Source: Dawidia soli
GTDB taxonomy: Bacteria; Bacteroidota; Bacteroidia; Cytophagales; Cyclobacteriaceae
Length of the DNA: 64,000 bases
Direction: 5' to 3'
Assembly: GCF_018598185.1 (NCBI RefSeq)
Contig: NZ_JAHESC010000016.1
Location: 62,001-126,000, forward strand
Part shown: positions 27,857-37,317 of the stretch, in pieces
How positions within the stretch are numbered: position 1 is the stretch's first letter
Layout: every line of letters starts with the position of its first letter
Notes under the pieces: model-generated
Told to the model about the DNA's origin: nothing
What the model saw: only the letters and a program-made list of their open reading frames with translations
Database searches by the model: none
Program-made: the position numbers and the translations under genes

Positions 27857-28363
27857 GTGCATCGAAAGTTTTTTCCGCGAGATAAGAATTATGTACTTGA
27901 GCAGGTACAGGTCTCCCTGGAAAACAACCTCCTGCAGTACATGGTTGACTATGTCAAGGTAGCCTACCTGTTGCGGTTCAACCCCCTGGGTATTGTCGAC
28001 GAGACCACGCTGCGTATTCAGGAACATCCTACCAGCAACTACGACCATTTGCACGAGTTCTATCTCCTCCTGGCAGGCGTATACCGTTTCAAGTATTACA
28101 GCGACAACCAACTGGAGTTTATCTTCGACGGTCGTGACCCGCACGAAAAATACCAGGACGAGTGGCCGGCAATGTTCCGCCAATGGACCAAAGAGTTTTG
28201 CCGCCACGAACAATTCCTGCGCGCCATCCTCGAGCTGACCGTGTTCTATCCCGAAGACTACACGCCCCAGATGGCCGGCCTGCGCCTGAGCTCCTTCATC
28301 ACGAAGTTCTTTGAGGTGAAGATCGACTCGCAAAAAGGCCTCACCCGCATCCGGGTGGCGTAA
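27857..28363 (+). CDS. Conserved-looking protein of unknown function
   Basis: 168 residues from GTG 27857. I chose this over TTG 27833 because the latter lies in a likely -7 element. I do not recognise the family. It is soluble, acidic-basic mixed, with no signal peptide or membrane helix, and rich in Tyr, Phe and Leu ('LHEFYLLLAGVYRFKYYSDNQLEFIFDGRDPHEKYQDEW'). Codon use matches the neighbours, supporting a real gene. The stop is 3 bp from the convergent purN stop. Confidence 0.7.
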   Translation: MHRKFFPRDKNYVLEQVQVSLENNLLQYMVDYVKVAYLLRFNPLGIVDETTLRIQEHPTSNYDHLHEFYLLLAGVYRFKYYSDNQLEFIFDGRDPHEKYQDEWPAMFRQWTKEFCRHEQFLRAILELTVFYPEDYTPQMAGLRLSSFITKFFEVKIDSQKGLTRIRVA

Positions 28364-28366
28364 CGC

Positions 28367-28957
28367 CTAATCGTTCTCCTTGTCACCCAACACCCAACGC
28401 TCGATCTGCGGTGGGTAATGCTCGTACTCCAATGCATGCACCTTTACCGCAATAGCCTCGGGCGTATCGTCCGGAGTTAACACACAGCGCGCCTGGAACA
28501 AGATGGTGCCCTCGTCGTAATGCTCGTTCACCGCGTGAATGGTAATACCGGTCTCTGCCTCGCCGGCCTGCTTCACGGCCGTGTGCACGTTCATGCCGTA
28601 CATCCCCTTGCCGCCATACGCCGGCAGCAGCGCCGGGTGGATATTCACGATGCGGTCCGGGTACGCCTGGATCAGGCTGGTGGGGATCAACCACAGGAAC
28701 CCCGCCAGCACCACGTGGGTCACGCCCCGCTCCTGCAGCCACCGCACCACTTCGGGTGTATCGCGAAACTGCTGACGATCAAACACCTTGGCCTCGATGC
28801 CCGCCTGCCGGGCGCGCTCCAGCGCAAAAGCCGCCGGGTTGTTGCTCAGTAACAGGACGACTTCGATCGTAGGGTGATGCTGAAAGTAAGAAAAGAGGTT
28901 TGCTGCATTGGTGCCGCTGCCTGACGCCAGGATTGCGATGCGGTATTTTTTTGCCAT
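28367..28957 (-). CDS. purN: Phosphoribosylglycinamide formyltransferase (GART)
   Basis: A 196-residue enzyme of purine synthesis that formylates GAR with 10-formyl-THF. 'IAILASGSGTNAANLFSYF' is the phosphate-binding loop; 'VVLAGFLWLIP', 'IVNIHPALLPAYGGKGMYG' contains the catalytic Asn-His region; and 'GITIHAVNEHYDEGTILFQA' carries the catalytic Asp. The length is close to the ~200 of the family. There are no purine genes next to it; guaB is about 29 kb away. Confidence 0.95.
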   Translation of the reverse strand: MAKKYRIAILASGSGTNAANLFSYFQHHPTIEVVLLLSNNPAAFALERARQAGIEAKVFDRQQFRDTPEVVRWLQERGVTHVVLAGFLWLIPTSLIQAYPDRIVNIHPALLPAYGGKGMYGMNVHTAVKQAGEAETGITIHAVNEHYDEGTILFQARCVLTPDDTPEAIAVKVHALEYEHYPPQIERWVLGDKEND

Positions 28958-29029
28958 ACGGACTGCAAAAGAAACAAAGACTTACATCTTTTAAAACATT
29001 GCTACCTTGCAGTCAAATCTCCTACCCCC

Positions 29030-29449
29030 ATGGAACCGCAAAGTTTCGGCACCCAAGTAAAACGCACCACGAAAAAGATCGTCCGGATCGCCCTGCTCGC
29101 CGCATTGGTAGTGGGCTTTGTGATATTCTCCTTTTATTATTGGGGCACGTACGAAGACGGCGTCATGGCCGGCAAGATCCTGCGGGTAAGCGAAAAAGGA
29201 GTTCTGTTCAAAACCTACGAAGGCAAAATCAACCTCGAAACCTTTGGAGCCCTGCGCGGCGCCAGTCCGATAGCAGAATCTTTTGACTTTTCGGTCGAAA
29301 AGGGCGACCAGGAGCTTATTAAACAACTACAGCAGGTAGCCCTGAGCGGCGAACGCGTAAACCTGTATTACATCAAGCGGTACGCACGCTTTCCCTGGCG
29401 GGGTGACACCCCCTATTTTGCGGTGCGCGTAGAGCGCCTGCATCAATAA
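29030..29449 (+). CDS. Small membrane-anchored protein, unknown function
   Basis: 139 residues. A basic N-terminus and one membrane helix (residues ~19-41) precede a small beta-rich domain starting at 'EDGVMAGKILRVSEKGVLFKTYEGKINL'. I recognise this pattern from Bacteroidota proteins sometimes labelled 6-phosphogluconate dehydrogenase; that label fits nothing in the sequence. A -7-like TACCTTGC at 29003-29010 lies upstream. It overlaps the 3' end of the convergent HTH gene by 7 bp. Confidence 0.7.
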   Translation: MEPQSFGTQVKRTTKKIVRIALLAALVVGFVIFSFYYWGTYEDGVMAGKILRVSEKGVLFKTYEGKINLETFGALRGASPIAESFDFSVEKGDQELIKQLQQVALSGERVNLYYIKRYARFPWRGDTPYFAVRVERLHQ

Positions 29450-29811
29450 AGCTTCATTTCTTTTGCCTCCAGCTCCTGGATGAGCTGCGATTTCTCCTCC
29501 ATCAGCTTAATGATCTTGTGGAGGTAGTCTATTTCCTTGCGGGAAAGCGCCAATTGCTCCTCAAAATCCGCTGGGAAAGCGGCATTTGGCGCGGCCTGGG
29601 CGGCCGCATGCGGGTCCACATAGTATTGGAAAAAATTATGTTCCAATACTTGGGATATTTTTAGCAAAAGCCCCGTATCTAAATGGCGCTTGCGAAAAAT
29701 ACGATACACGTTCTGGCGGACGGTTCCCAGGGAATCCGCAAAATCCGTCAGTTTCATTTGCTTGCTGTCAAAGACTTCTTTGACTTTTTGTCCGATTTCG
29801 ACAGGTACCAT
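29443..29811 (-). CDS. Small HTH (XRE-like) transcriptional regulator
   Basis: 122 residues from ATG 29811; an in-frame TTG 24 bp upstream lies in the -7 element and is unlikely. The N-terminal helix-turn-helix is 'MKLTDFADSLGTVRQNVYRIFRKRHLDTGLLLKISQVL' (~residues 20-57), of the Cro/XRE type. The C-terminal ~45 residues form a coiled coil (FEEQLALSRKEIDYLHKI...) that probably dimerises the protein. It is divergent from the STAS/SEC14-like gene, and the shared intergenic region holds two 19-bp palindromic sites, a common pattern for autoregulation. Confidence 0.78.
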   Translation of the reverse strand: MVPVEIGQKVKEVFDSKQMKLTDFADSLGTVRQNVYRIFRKRHLDTGLLLKISQVLEHNFFQYYVDPHAAAQAAPNAAFPADFEEQLALSRKEIDYLHKIIKLMEEKSQLIQELEAKEMKLY

Positions 29812-29832
29812 AACGCAATAAGTAACCTTTGA

Positions 29833-29840
29833 CAAATATA
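29833..29840 (-). promoter_or_regulatory. Candidate promoter of the HTH regulator gene
   Basis: On the minus strand TATATTTG, a perfect -7 element, 22 bp before the ATG. It directly abuts the TGTAAA-N7-TTTACA palindrome. Confidence 0.6.
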
Positions 29841-29859
29841 TGTAAAAAATTAGTTTACA
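29841..29859. promoter_or_regulatory. 19-bp palindrome, candidate operator 1
   Basis: TGTAAA, 7 bp, TTTACA. It lies between the expected -33 and -7 positions of the HTH gene promoter, an ideal place for a repressor to act. Binding by the HTH protein is inference. Confidence 0.55.
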
Positions 29860-29898
29860 CTTCTGACGAGGTTATAAGGTGATTGTCACCAATAATTT

Positions 29899-29917
29899 TA
29901 CAACTTCATAAATTGTA
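29899..29917. promoter_or_regulatory. 19-bp palindrome, candidate operator 2
   Basis: TACAA, 9 bp, TTGTA. It has the same 19-bp span as operator 1 and shares the TACA/TGTA outer sequence. It lies just upstream of TAAACTTG (29920-29927), the likely -7 element of the STAS-like gene. Confidence 0.5.
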
Positions 29918-29960
29918 GCTAAACTTGCACGCCCAAAACCGGCAAAAGCCCTTTTACTGT

Positions 29961-30374
29961 ATGGCAAGTCCGTATTACCAGGATGAGTACGCAACCATTG
30001 AGCTGGATGCCTCCATTCCCTGCATTCAGGTCACGCTAAACGGCATTCCACGCTTCAGCGAACACTACCAGCTCGTCCAGCTAAAACGACTGGAGCTGTT
30101 GCAGCGTGAAAAAGCCAATTTTCCCAAACTTCACATGCTTACCGACAGCCGCACCGCCGGCCCGGTACTGGATGAAGACGTGCGCTATTTCAAGGAGAAC
30201 GTCATGCCTGCCATGGAAGCTGCCGGCATACACTACCTGGCCATCGTCATGCCGTCTAACAAGTTTACCCAGCTCACGATCCGCGAAATGACCGAAGGCT
30301 CCGAGAAAGTATATGTGCGTTATTTTGATGTGCTGGCCGACGCCAAGCGGTGGTTGAAAGAAATGAGCGCATAG
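29961..30374 (+). CDS. STAS/SEC14-like domain protein
   Basis: 137 residues from ATG 29961. The pattern 'ATIELDASIPCIQVTLNGIP', 'HMLTDSRTAGPVLDEDVRYF', 'GIHYLAIVMPSN', 'YFDVLADAKRWLKEM' fits the small SpoIIAA-like STAS/SEC14 proteins of Bacteroidota, whose final helix often has this DxxxAKxWL signature. The role is unknown; such domains often take part in signalling. The promoter element TAAACTTG (29920-29927) is shared in form with hemH. It is divergent from the HTH regulator and upstream of a histidine kinase. Confidence 0.62.
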   Translation: MASPYYQDEYATIELDASIPCIQVTLNGIPRFSEHYQLVQLKRLELLQREKANFPKLHMLTDSRTAGPVLDEDVRYFKENVMPAMEAAGIHYLAIVMPSNKFTQLTIREMTEGSEKVYVRYFDVLADAKRWLKEMSA

Positions 30375-30531
30375 CGAAAAAAAACACCGCTGTATTTGTT
30401 TCAAACGTACATTATTTGGAGAAACGCTATATCCACATTGTTTTTATAGGGCTTAGCGTTATCTTGCGGAGTTAATAACCCTCGAACTCTCCTGTAAACC
30501 TTTATGTCAATGCGTTTGCCCTCCTAAACCT

Positions 30532-32364
30532 ATGCAGGACCTCATCAGGAACCTACCCGCTGTAATTTATGAGTACACAGTGTATCCGGATGGAATAAGC
30601 CGGTTTACGTTCATGAGTGAATCTGCTGAGCCCATTTTAGGAGTATCTCCCAAAAAGGTAATGGAGGATGCGTCTGTACTGGAAGCGATCATACACGAAG
30701 ACGATCGTCCCGGTCTTACCGCTTCTGTTGAACAAAGCTTACAAGAAGGCCGTGACTGGCACTGGGAAGGCCGCGTACAGGTACGCGGCGACATCGTCTG
30801 GATCGAAGCCCGCGCCAACCATGCCGTAGCCCCCGACGGCACCATCGTTCGCCGCGGTGTTATACAAGATATTACCGAACGCAAAGCCTCCGCCCGCGAA
30901 ACGGAGCTGCGCTACCTCAACCTTGTCGAGCGGCTACCCATCGGCGTGGTCATCCACAAACAAGGCAAGCTCATCTTCGCCAACGTACAGGCACACCAAA
31001 TACTCGGGGCAAAAAAATCGCAAGGCCTGCTCGGTACCGACGTCCTGAACTTCGTACACCCCGAATATCACCCGCGCATTATGCGCCGCATGCGCGAAGT
31101 CGCCGAAGGCTTGCCTTCGCCGATGGTCGAGCAACAATATGTACGCATGGACGGACGCGTGATCGATGTCGAAACGATGGCATCGCCCTTTACCTTTCAA
31201 GGTGAAGCCTGCGTACAGGTAATTTTCCGCGACATTACCGAGCGCAAGCAGACCGAAGAGCGCATCAAGAAAAACGAAACACTGCTGGCACAGCTGTTCC
31301 AGAACGTGCCCATGGCGGTGGTGCTGCTGACGGAGACCGGCAAAGTAGAGCAGGTCAACAAAGGCTTTGAAGAGATGTTCGGCTTTACGCTCGACGAGCT
31401 GAAAGGCAAAAGCATTAACGACTTTATTGTACCCGAAGAACTGGTGCACGAAGGCGTCGACCTCAACAACCTCATCACCAGCAGCCGCATCGTGAGCATC
31501 GAAACCATTCGCAAGCACCGCAGCGGCAAGCTGGTAAACGTCATCCTCTACGGCATGCCCGTGACGATGGAAAACCAGACCATCGGCATCTATGGAGTAT
31601 ATGTCGATTTTACCGATCGCAAGAAAGTAGAAGAAGAGCTCAAGATCAGAAATACAGAGCTCGACAACTTTGTCTATAAAGTATCGCACGACCTGCGCGC
31701 ACCGCTGTCGTCTATCCTGGGCCTGGTGAACCTGGCACGCCTGCCGGGCAATACCGACAACCCGATGGACTACATTGACATCATCGGCGAGAAGGTAGAG
31801 CACCTCGACCATTTCATCGGCGACGTCCTCAGTCACTCCAAGAACCTGAAGATGGATGTCACCACCAGCCAGGTAGACTTCGAACAGATCATCGACCGTA
31901 CGTTCAAAGACCTGAACTACCTGCAAGGTGCGAAAGACATGGAGCGCAGCGTCAAAATCTCGGGTATCGCTTTTTATAGCGACCCCTGGCGTATTTCCGA
32001 GATCTTCCGCAACCTTATTTCCAACGCCATCAAATACCGGCAGATGAACCTCGAGCGGCCGGAGATCCGTATAAAAATACTGATCGACCAGCGCCGCGCC
32101 GAGATCACCTTCTCCGACAACGGCATCGGCATTGACGAAGTAAGCCTGGCCAAGATCTTTGAAATGTTTTACCGCGCCACCGAGCAATCGGATGGTTCGG
32201 GTATTGGATTATATATCGTCAAGAACGCGGTGGATAAACTGGGAGGACAGATCAATGTCTCCAGCCAGGTGGGCCAGGGTACACGGTTCAGCATTATCTT
32301 ACCCAACCGCATCAGTAACATCGTCCTGGTGAACACTCCCCAGGCAGTGGATGAGCAGTCATGA
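30532..32364 (+). CDS. PAS-domain sensor histidine kinase
   Basis: A 610-residue cytoplasmic kinase with no membrane helix. Three PAS domains are seen: about residues 5-115, 130-240 (each ending in a PAC-like 'DITERK' at 113-118 and 234-239) and 250-365. The phosphoacceptor is His386 in VSHDLRAPLSSILGLV. The HATPase domain has the N box 'FRNLISNAIKYR' (~493-503), G1 'FSDNGIGID' and G2 'GSGIGLYIVKNAV'. The signal is unknown; PAS domains could sense redox state or a ligand. The stop TGA overlaps the ATG of the next gene in ATGA. No response regulator is next to it. Confidence 0.92.
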   Translation: MQDLIRNLPAVIYEYTVYPDGISRFTFMSESAEPILGVSPKKVMEDASVLEAIIHEDDRPGLTASVEQSLQEGRDWHWEGRVQVRGDIVWIEARANHAVAPDGTIVRRGVIQDITERKASARETELRYLNLVERLPIGVVIHKQGKLIFANVQAHQILGAKKSQGLLGTDVLNFVHPEYHPRIMRRMREVAEGLPSPMVEQQYVRMDGRVIDVETMASPFTFQGEACVQVIFRDITERKQTEERIKKNETLLAQLFQNVPMAVVLLTETGKVEQVNKGFEEMFGFTLDELKGKSINDFIVPEELVHEGVDLNNLITSSRIVSIETIRKHRSGKLVNVILYGMPVTMENQTIGIYGVYVDFTDRKKVEEELKIRNTELDNFVYKVSHDLRAPLSSILGLVNLARLPGNTDNPMDYIDIIGEKVEHLDHFIGDVLSHSKNLKMDVTTSQVDFEQIIDRTFKDLNYLQGAKDMERSVKISGIAFYSDPWRISEIFRNLISNAIKYRQMNLERPEIRIKILIDQRRAEITFSDNGIGIDEVSLAKIFEMFYRATEQSDGSGIGLYIVKNAVDKLGGQINVSSQVGQGTRFSIILPNRISNIVLVNTPQAVDEQS

Positions 32365-33527
32365 AGATCGTAGAAGTTACCACGGCGGCACACGCGCGTG
32401 AATTTATTGAGTTTGCCGTACGGCTATACAAAGATCATCCGGTTTGGATACGTCCCCTCGACGCCGATATAGATAATGTCTTTGATCCTGAAAAAAACAA
32501 GGCCTTTCGCCACGGTACGTGTGTACGTTGGCTGCTGCAGGGCGACGCCGGCCAGACTATCGGCCGCGTAGCCGCCTTTGTCAACGATAAGATCGTACAC
32601 AAAGGCAACGATCAGCCTACCGGAGGCATGGGGTTCTTTGAGTGTATCGAAGACCGCGCCGCCGCCTTCGTCCTGCTGGACCAATGCAAGACCTGGTTAC
32701 AGTCTAAAGGTATGGAAGCCATGGACGGCCCCGTCAACTTTGGCAGCCGCGACCGCTGGTGGGGGTTGCTCATCGAAGGGTTTGACCGCGAGCCCAACTA
32801 CCAGTGCAACTATAACTTCCCGTACTACAAAGACTTCTTCGAAGCCTACGGCTTTCAGGTATACTTCTACCAGCTGACCTATGCGCGCGGGGTACAGGGC
32901 CCGTTGTCGCCCCGGCTGGATGAAAAAGCAGCGCTCTGCCGGCGTGATCCCAACTACGACTTCCGCTACCTGCAAAAGCAGGAGCTGGACAAACTACCCG
33001 AATACCTGCTGACCGTGTACAACAAGGCGTGGGCGAATCGCTCTGAAAATCCCGAGCTGACGATGGCACAGGCCAAACTGCTGGTGCAGCAGATGAAGCC
33101 CATACTCGACCCCAAGCTGCTGTACTTTGGCTTCTACAAAGGCGAGCCCATATCATTCTTTCTGTCGCTGCCGGAGATCAACCAGATCTTCAAATACGTC
33201 AACGGCAAAATGAACTGGCTGGGCAAGCTCAAGTTCGTATGGCATACGCTGCTGAAAACAAATAAGAAGGCCTTTGGCATTTTGTTCGGCGTGGTGCCCG
33301 AGCACCAGGGCAAAGGTGCAGACGGCGCCATGATCACCTACGCCCGCGACGTGCTGCAACCCGACGGTCGCTACACGCAGTACGAAATGAACTGGATCGG
33401 CGACTTCAATCCCAAAATGATCCTGGTCGTGGAACAGGTGGGCGGCGAGGTGTCTAAACGTCACGCCACGTACCGCAAGCTGTTTGACGAGACCAAACCC
33501 TTCCGGCGGGCCCCCATCCTGAAATAG
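32361..33527 (+). CDS. GNAT-like protein of the YghO type
   Basis: A 388-residue protein whose ATG overlaps the kinase stop by 4 bp (ATGA), so the two are translationally coupled. Residues ~1-140 look like one acetyltransferase-like half ('EFIEFAVRLYKDHPVWIRPLDAD', 'GGMGFFECIEDRAAAFVLLDQC') and residues ~195-380 like a second ('KPILDPKLLYFGFYKGEPISFFLSLPE', 'FGVVPEHQGKGADGAMI', a plausible acetyl-CoA loop). This layout resembles E. coli YghO and related Bacteroidota proteins. The substrate is unknown. Coupling to a kinase gene may mean shared control only. Confidence 0.7.
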   Translation: MKIVEVTTAAHAREFIEFAVRLYKDHPVWIRPLDADIDNVFDPEKNKAFRHGTCVRWLLQGDAGQTIGRVAAFVNDKIVHKGNDQPTGGMGFFECIEDRAAAFVLLDQCKTWLQSKGMEAMDGPVNFGSRDRWWGLLIEGFDREPNYQCNYNFPYYKDFFEAYGFQVYFYQLTYARGVQGPLSPRLDEKAALCRRDPNYDFRYLQKQELDKLPEYLLTVYNKAWANRSENPELTMAQAKLLVQQMKPILDPKLLYFGFYKGEPISFFLSLPEINQIFKYVNGKMNWLGKLKFVWHTLLKTNKKAFGILFGVVPEHQGKGADGAMITYARDVLQPDGRYTQYEMNWIGDFNPKMILVVEQVGGEVSKRHATYRKLFDETKPFRRAPILK

Positions 33528-33577
33528 CCGGCCGGGGCGTTTCACCAAACTTCTTTTTATGGATGCTTGTTTATCGC

Positions 33578-33585
33578 TAAACTTG
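33578..33585 (+). promoter_or_regulatory. Candidate hemH -7 element
   Basis: TAAACTTG followed by CAGCC, 17 bp before ATG 33603. One mismatch from TAnnTTTG and the same octamer as before the STAS/SEC14-like gene. Confidence 0.45.
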
Positions 33586-33602
33586 CAGCCCGAAGAAAAC
33601 AC

Positions 33603-34622
33603 ATGAAAAGCAAAACCGGAGTCCTCCTGATCAATCTGGGTACGCCCGACAGCCCCTCGGTAAGCGATGTCCGCTCCTACCTGTCGCAGTTCCTGAACGA
33701 CCCGCGGGTCATAGACATCCCGTGGCTGCTGCGCAAAATCCTGGTAAACCTCATCATCGTGCCGTTCCGGGCCCCCAAGTCGGCTAAGATCTACCAGAAG
33801 CTGTGGACCGCCAACGGCTCTCCCCTGCTGTTTTACAGCGAGCGCGTCAAGACCCTGCTCGAAGACTCGCTCGGCAGCGACTACGAGGTGCACCTGGCCA
33901 TGCGCTATAAAAACCCGTCGATTCCGGCAGTGCTGGAGACGATGCGCAAAAAGCATTACGAAAAGATCATCGTGCTGCCCATGTTCCCGCAGTATGCTTC
34001 CGCCTCCACCGGCTCCGCCCACGACGAAGTCATGCGCGTGCTGCGCACCTGGTGGGTCATACCCGAAGTAAAGTTCATCTCCCAGTATTACGACCACCCG
34101 CTCTTTATTGAAGCCTTTGCCGAGCGCGGCCGCAAATACAACATAGCCGACTACGACCACGTGCTATTCTCCTACCACGGCCTGCCCGAGCGCCAGGTGG
34201 ACAAAGTGCACGACGACGGCGCCTGCGCCCGGCACGACTGCCAGCACACCGTCAACGAAGAAAACCAATACTGCTACAAAGCGACCTGCTACGCCACCAC
34301 CCGCCTGCTGGCCGCCAAGCTGAACATACCCGCCGAAAAATATACCGTCTGCTTCCAGTCACGCCTGGACAAAAAATGGCTCATGCCCTTCTCCGACGAA
34401 GTCGTGCGCCAATGCGGCGACAAAGGCATGAAAAAGATCCTGGTGTTCTCCCCGGCGTTCACCGCCGACTGCCTCGAAACCATCATCGAAATCGGCGACG
34501 AATACCAGGAGATCTTCCACGAACACGGCGGCCAGAAGGTACAACTGGTCGAAAGCCTCAACGACAGCCCCACCTGGATCGACTGCCTCCGCGACCTCGT
34601 AAAGGGCCCGGCCAATAAATAG
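33603..34622 (+). CDS. hemH: Ferrochelatase
   Basis: 339 residues from ATG 33603 (KSKTGVLLINLGTPDSPSVSDVRSYL). It inserts Fe2+ into protoporphyrin IX, the last step of haem synthesis. 'NGSPLLFYSERVKTLL', 'LPMFPQYASASTGSAHDEV', 'LFSYHGLPERQ' with the catalytic His, and 'SFQSR'-like 'VCFQSRLDKKWLMP', 'FSPAFTADCLETIIEIGDEY' with the Glu/His pocket are present. A Cys-rich insert (CARHDCQHTVNEENQYCYKA) follows the His motif. The in-frame ATG 36 bp upstream lies in the promoter region. No other haem genes are nearby. Confidence 0.94.
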   Translation: MKSKTGVLLINLGTPDSPSVSDVRSYLSQFLNDPRVIDIPWLLRKILVNLIIVPFRAPKSAKIYQKLWTANGSPLLFYSERVKTLLEDSLGSDYEVHLAMRYKNPSIPAVLETMRKKHYEKIIVLPMFPQYASASTGSAHDEVMRVLRTWWVIPEVKFISQYYDHPLFIEAFAERGRKYNIADYDHVLFSYHGLPERQVDKVHDDGACARHDCQHTVNEENQYCYKATCYATTRLLAAKLNIPAEKYTVCFQSRLDKKWLMPFSDEVVRQCGDKGMKKILVFSPAFTADCLETIIEIGDEYQEIFHEHGGQKVQLVESLNDSPTWIDCLRDLVKGPANK

Positions 34623-34748
34623 ATTGGTGGTTGCCATGGACCTGGCGCAAGTTTAAGCACGCAGTGCGGTCCCGATGGCTATCGGGAGTGCCCGCGACTG
34701 TATGCAATCGGTGACTGCCGTTTCCCCGCGAAGCGGGACAAAAAACAA

Positions 34749-34780
34749 AAAGCCCGACCAATTTGGCCGGGCTTTCTCTT
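34749..34780. terminator. Terminator between convergent hemH and nrdA
   Basis: AAAGCCCG at 34749-34756 pairs with CGGGCTTT at 34768-34775, extended by CCAA/TTGG after a one-base mismatch, with T-rich or A-rich flanks on both sides, so it can work in both directions. Confidence 0.85.
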
Positions 34781-34795
34781 TATGGTCTCTCGCAA

Positions 34796-37258
34796 TTAGC
34801 TACCACAAGCCTCGCACGCATCGGGGTTATCGAGCGAGCAAGCCATGTCCGAAAGCTTTTGCTCATATTCAGACATTGTGCTGCCATAGGCCAGCGTCTG
34901 CTGGTGTGCATCGGCTACTACCGGTTCTGCTACTGTTACCACGTCAGAACCTTCTGCCGAAGCCGCCACGGCTGCCGGTTCTGCCACCGCTGTTTTGTCC
35001 AGCGTAAACTTGATGGCATCTGCTGCAGCCGTTGTGCGCAGGTAGTACATGCCGGTCTTCAGGCCTTTCTTCCAGGCGTAGAAGTGCATCGACGTCAGCT
35101 TGCCGAAGTTCGGGTTCGTCAAGTGGATGTTGAGGCTCTGCGACTGGCAGATGTAAGCACCGCGGTCGGCAGACATATCGATAATGGCCTTCTGAGAAAT
35201 TTCCCATACAGTCTTATAGATATCTTTGATGTTCTGCGGAATCTCCGGGATGCCTTGTACGGAACCGTTCGCCGCGATCAGTTTCTGACGCATGGTTTCG
35301 CTCCACAGGCCGAGGCTCATCAGGTCCTTCATCAGGTGTTTGTTCACGATGATGAATTCGCCCGACAGGGTACGACGGGTGTAGATGTTCGATGTATACG
35401 GCTCAAAGCACTCGTTGTTACCGAGGATCTGCGACGTAGAGGCAGTCGGCATCGGGGCCACCAGCAGCGAGTTGCGCACACCGTGCTGCTTCACTTCGCG
35501 CTTCAGGTTTTCCCAATCCCAGCGGCCGCTCTTCGGCGAAATACCCCACATATCGAACTGGAAGATACCTTTCGATACCGGCGAACCTTTGAAGGTTTCG
35601 TACGGACCGTGGATCTTCGATTGCTCCATAGAAGCTTCCATGGCGCCGAAGTAGATGGTCTCGAAAATATCTTCGTTCAGGCGGCGTGCCTCTTCTGAGT
35701 CGAACGGCATGCGCAGCATGATGAACACGTCGGCAAGGCCTTGTACACCCAACCCGATCGGGCGGTGACGCAGGTTGGAGTTGCGCGCTTCCGGCACCGG
35801 GTAGTAGTTGATGTCGATCACCTTGTTCAGGTTGCGTGTCGCTACCTTGGTGATCTCGTACAGCTTCTGGTGATCGAAACGACCTTCCTCTGTTACAAAC
35901 TTCGGCAGCGCGATCGACGCCAGGTTACATACCGCCACTTCGTCGGGGGCCGTGTACTCGATGATCTCGGTACACAGGTTGCTCGACTTGATCGTACCCA
36001 GGTTCTTCTGGTTCGACTTACGGTTCGCGGCATCTTTATACAGAATGTACGGCGTACCGGTCTCGATCTGCGACTCCAGCACTTCGAACCACAGGTCTTG
36101 TGCTTTCACCTGACGACGGTAGCGTCCTTCTTTTTCATATTTTTCATACAAGCGCTCGAAGTCCTCGCCCCACACTTCGGCCAGGCCGGGTGCTTCGTTC
36201 GGGCAGAACAACGACCACATTTCGTTGTTTTCCACACGCTTCATGAACAGGTCGGAGATCCACAGGGCGTAGAACAAATCGCGCGCACGCATCTCTTCTT
36301 TACCGTGGTTTTTCTTCATGTCCAGGAAGTCGAAAATATCGGCGTGCCAGGGCTCCAGGTAAATGGCGAAGCTACCCTTGCGCTTTCCACCGCCCTGGTC
36401 AACATAACGCGCGGTCATGTCGAAGTTACGCAGCATCGGCACGATGCCGTTTGAGTTTCCACCGGTTCCTTTGATGTAAGAACCCTTCGCGCGAATGTTG
36501 TGAATGCTCAACCCGATTCCACCGGCGGATTGAGAGATCTTTGCACATTGCTTCAGGGTGTCATATATACCGTCGATGCTGTCGTCCTGCATGGTCAGCA
36601 GGAAGCATGAAGACAGCTGCGGCTTGGGCGTACCGGCGTTGAACAACGTCGGTGTCGCATGGGTAAACCATTTTTCAGACAGCAGGTTGTAGGTTTCGAT
36701 CGCACCGGCGATGTCCTCGCCGTGAATGCCTACCGCCACGCGCATCAGCAGGTGCTGCGGACGCTCGACGATCTTACCGTCGATCTTCATCAGGTACGAG
36801 CGCTCCAGGGTCTTGAACCCGAAGTAGTCATAACCAAAGTCGCGGTCATAAATGATCGCCGCATCCAGCTCGGCTGCATGCTCTTTGATCACACGGTAGG
36901 TGTCTTTTGAAACCAGCGGCGCGTTCTGGCCCGTCTTCGGGTCAACGTACGTGTACAGCCGCTTCATCGTGCTGGAAAACGACTTGCTCGTAACCTTGTG
37001 CAGGTTTGATACCGCGATACGGGCTGCCAGCTTGGCAAAGTCCGGATGTTTGGTTGTCAACGTTGCAGCAATCTCGGCAGCAAGGTTGTCCAGTTCCTGG
37101 GTAGAAACGCCGTCATACAGGCCATTGATCACCTTCATGGCCACTTCAACAGGATTGATGAACTTCGGATCTAATCCGTAGCAGAGTTTTTCGATGCGGG
37201 CGGTGATTTTGTCAAATTTTACCGACTCTCTGTGTCCATCGCGTTTTACTACAAGCAT
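34796..37258 (-). CDS. nrdA: Ribonucleotide reductase class I, alpha subunit
   Basis: An 820-residue NrdA that reduces ribonucleoside diphosphates. It has an N-terminal ATP cone ([18 protein letters not shown], ~1-90), the active-site Cys in 'SSCFLL', 'SSNLCTEI' and '[12 protein letters not shown]', the radical-transfer tyrosines in 'TGMYYLRT' (close to 725) and the C-terminal thiol pair in 'ACEACGS', used for re-reduction. These are the features of class Ia. nrdB lies 59 bp upstream on the same strand, so they form an nrdB-nrdA operon. A DnaA-box-like TGTGGAAAA lies at 37286-37294 in the gap. Confidence 0.96.
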   Translation of the reverse strand: MLVVKRDGHRESVKFDKITARIEKLCYGLDPKFINPVEVAMKVINGLYDGVSTQELDNLAAEIAATLTTKHPDFAKLAARIAVSNLHKVTSKSFSSTMKRLYTYVDPKTGQNAPLVSKDTYRVIKEHAAELDAAIIYDRDFGYDYFGFKTLERSYLMKIDGKIVERPQHLLMRVAVGIHGEDIAGAIETYNLLSEKWFTHATPTLFNAGTPKPQLSSCFLLTMQDDSIDGIYDTLKQCAKISQSAGGIGLSIHNIRAKGSYIKGTGGNSNGIVPMLRNFDMTARYVDQGGGKRKGSFAIYLEPWHADIFDFLDMKKNHGKEEMRARDLFYALWISDLFMKRVENNEMWSLFCPNEAPGLAEVWGEDFERLYEKYEKEGRYRRQVKAQDLWFEVLESQIETGTPYILYKDAANRKSNQKNLGTIKSSNLCTEIIEYTAPDEVAVCNLASIALPKFVTEEGRFDHQKLYEITKVATRNLNKVIDINYYPVPEARNSNLRHRPIGLGVQGLADVFIMLRMPFDSEEARRLNEDIFETIYFGAMEASMEQSKIHGPYETFKGSPVSKGIFQFDMWGISPKSGRWDWENLKREVKQHGVRNSLLVAPMPTASTSQILGNNECFEPYTSNIYTRRTLSGEFIIVNKHLMKDLMSLGLWSETMRQKLIAANGSVQGIPEIPQNIKDIYKTVWEISQKAIIDMSADRGAYICQSQSLNIHLTNPNFGKLTSMHFYAWKKGLKTGMYYLRTTAAADAIKFTLDKTAVAEPAAVAASAEGSDVVTVAEPVVADAHQQTLAYGSTMSEYEQKLSDMACSLDNPDACEACGS

Positions 37259-37317
37259 CGTGGAAAAGGGGGAGTTAAGGGTTGTTGTGGAAAAGTTAAA
37301 AAAGTGTCTTAAAATAA

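Noticed and set aside
30934-32187. 417-codon open frame antisense to the histidine kinase
   Set aside because: The kinase motifs H, N and G are clear on the plus strand; the antisense product has no recognisable domain.
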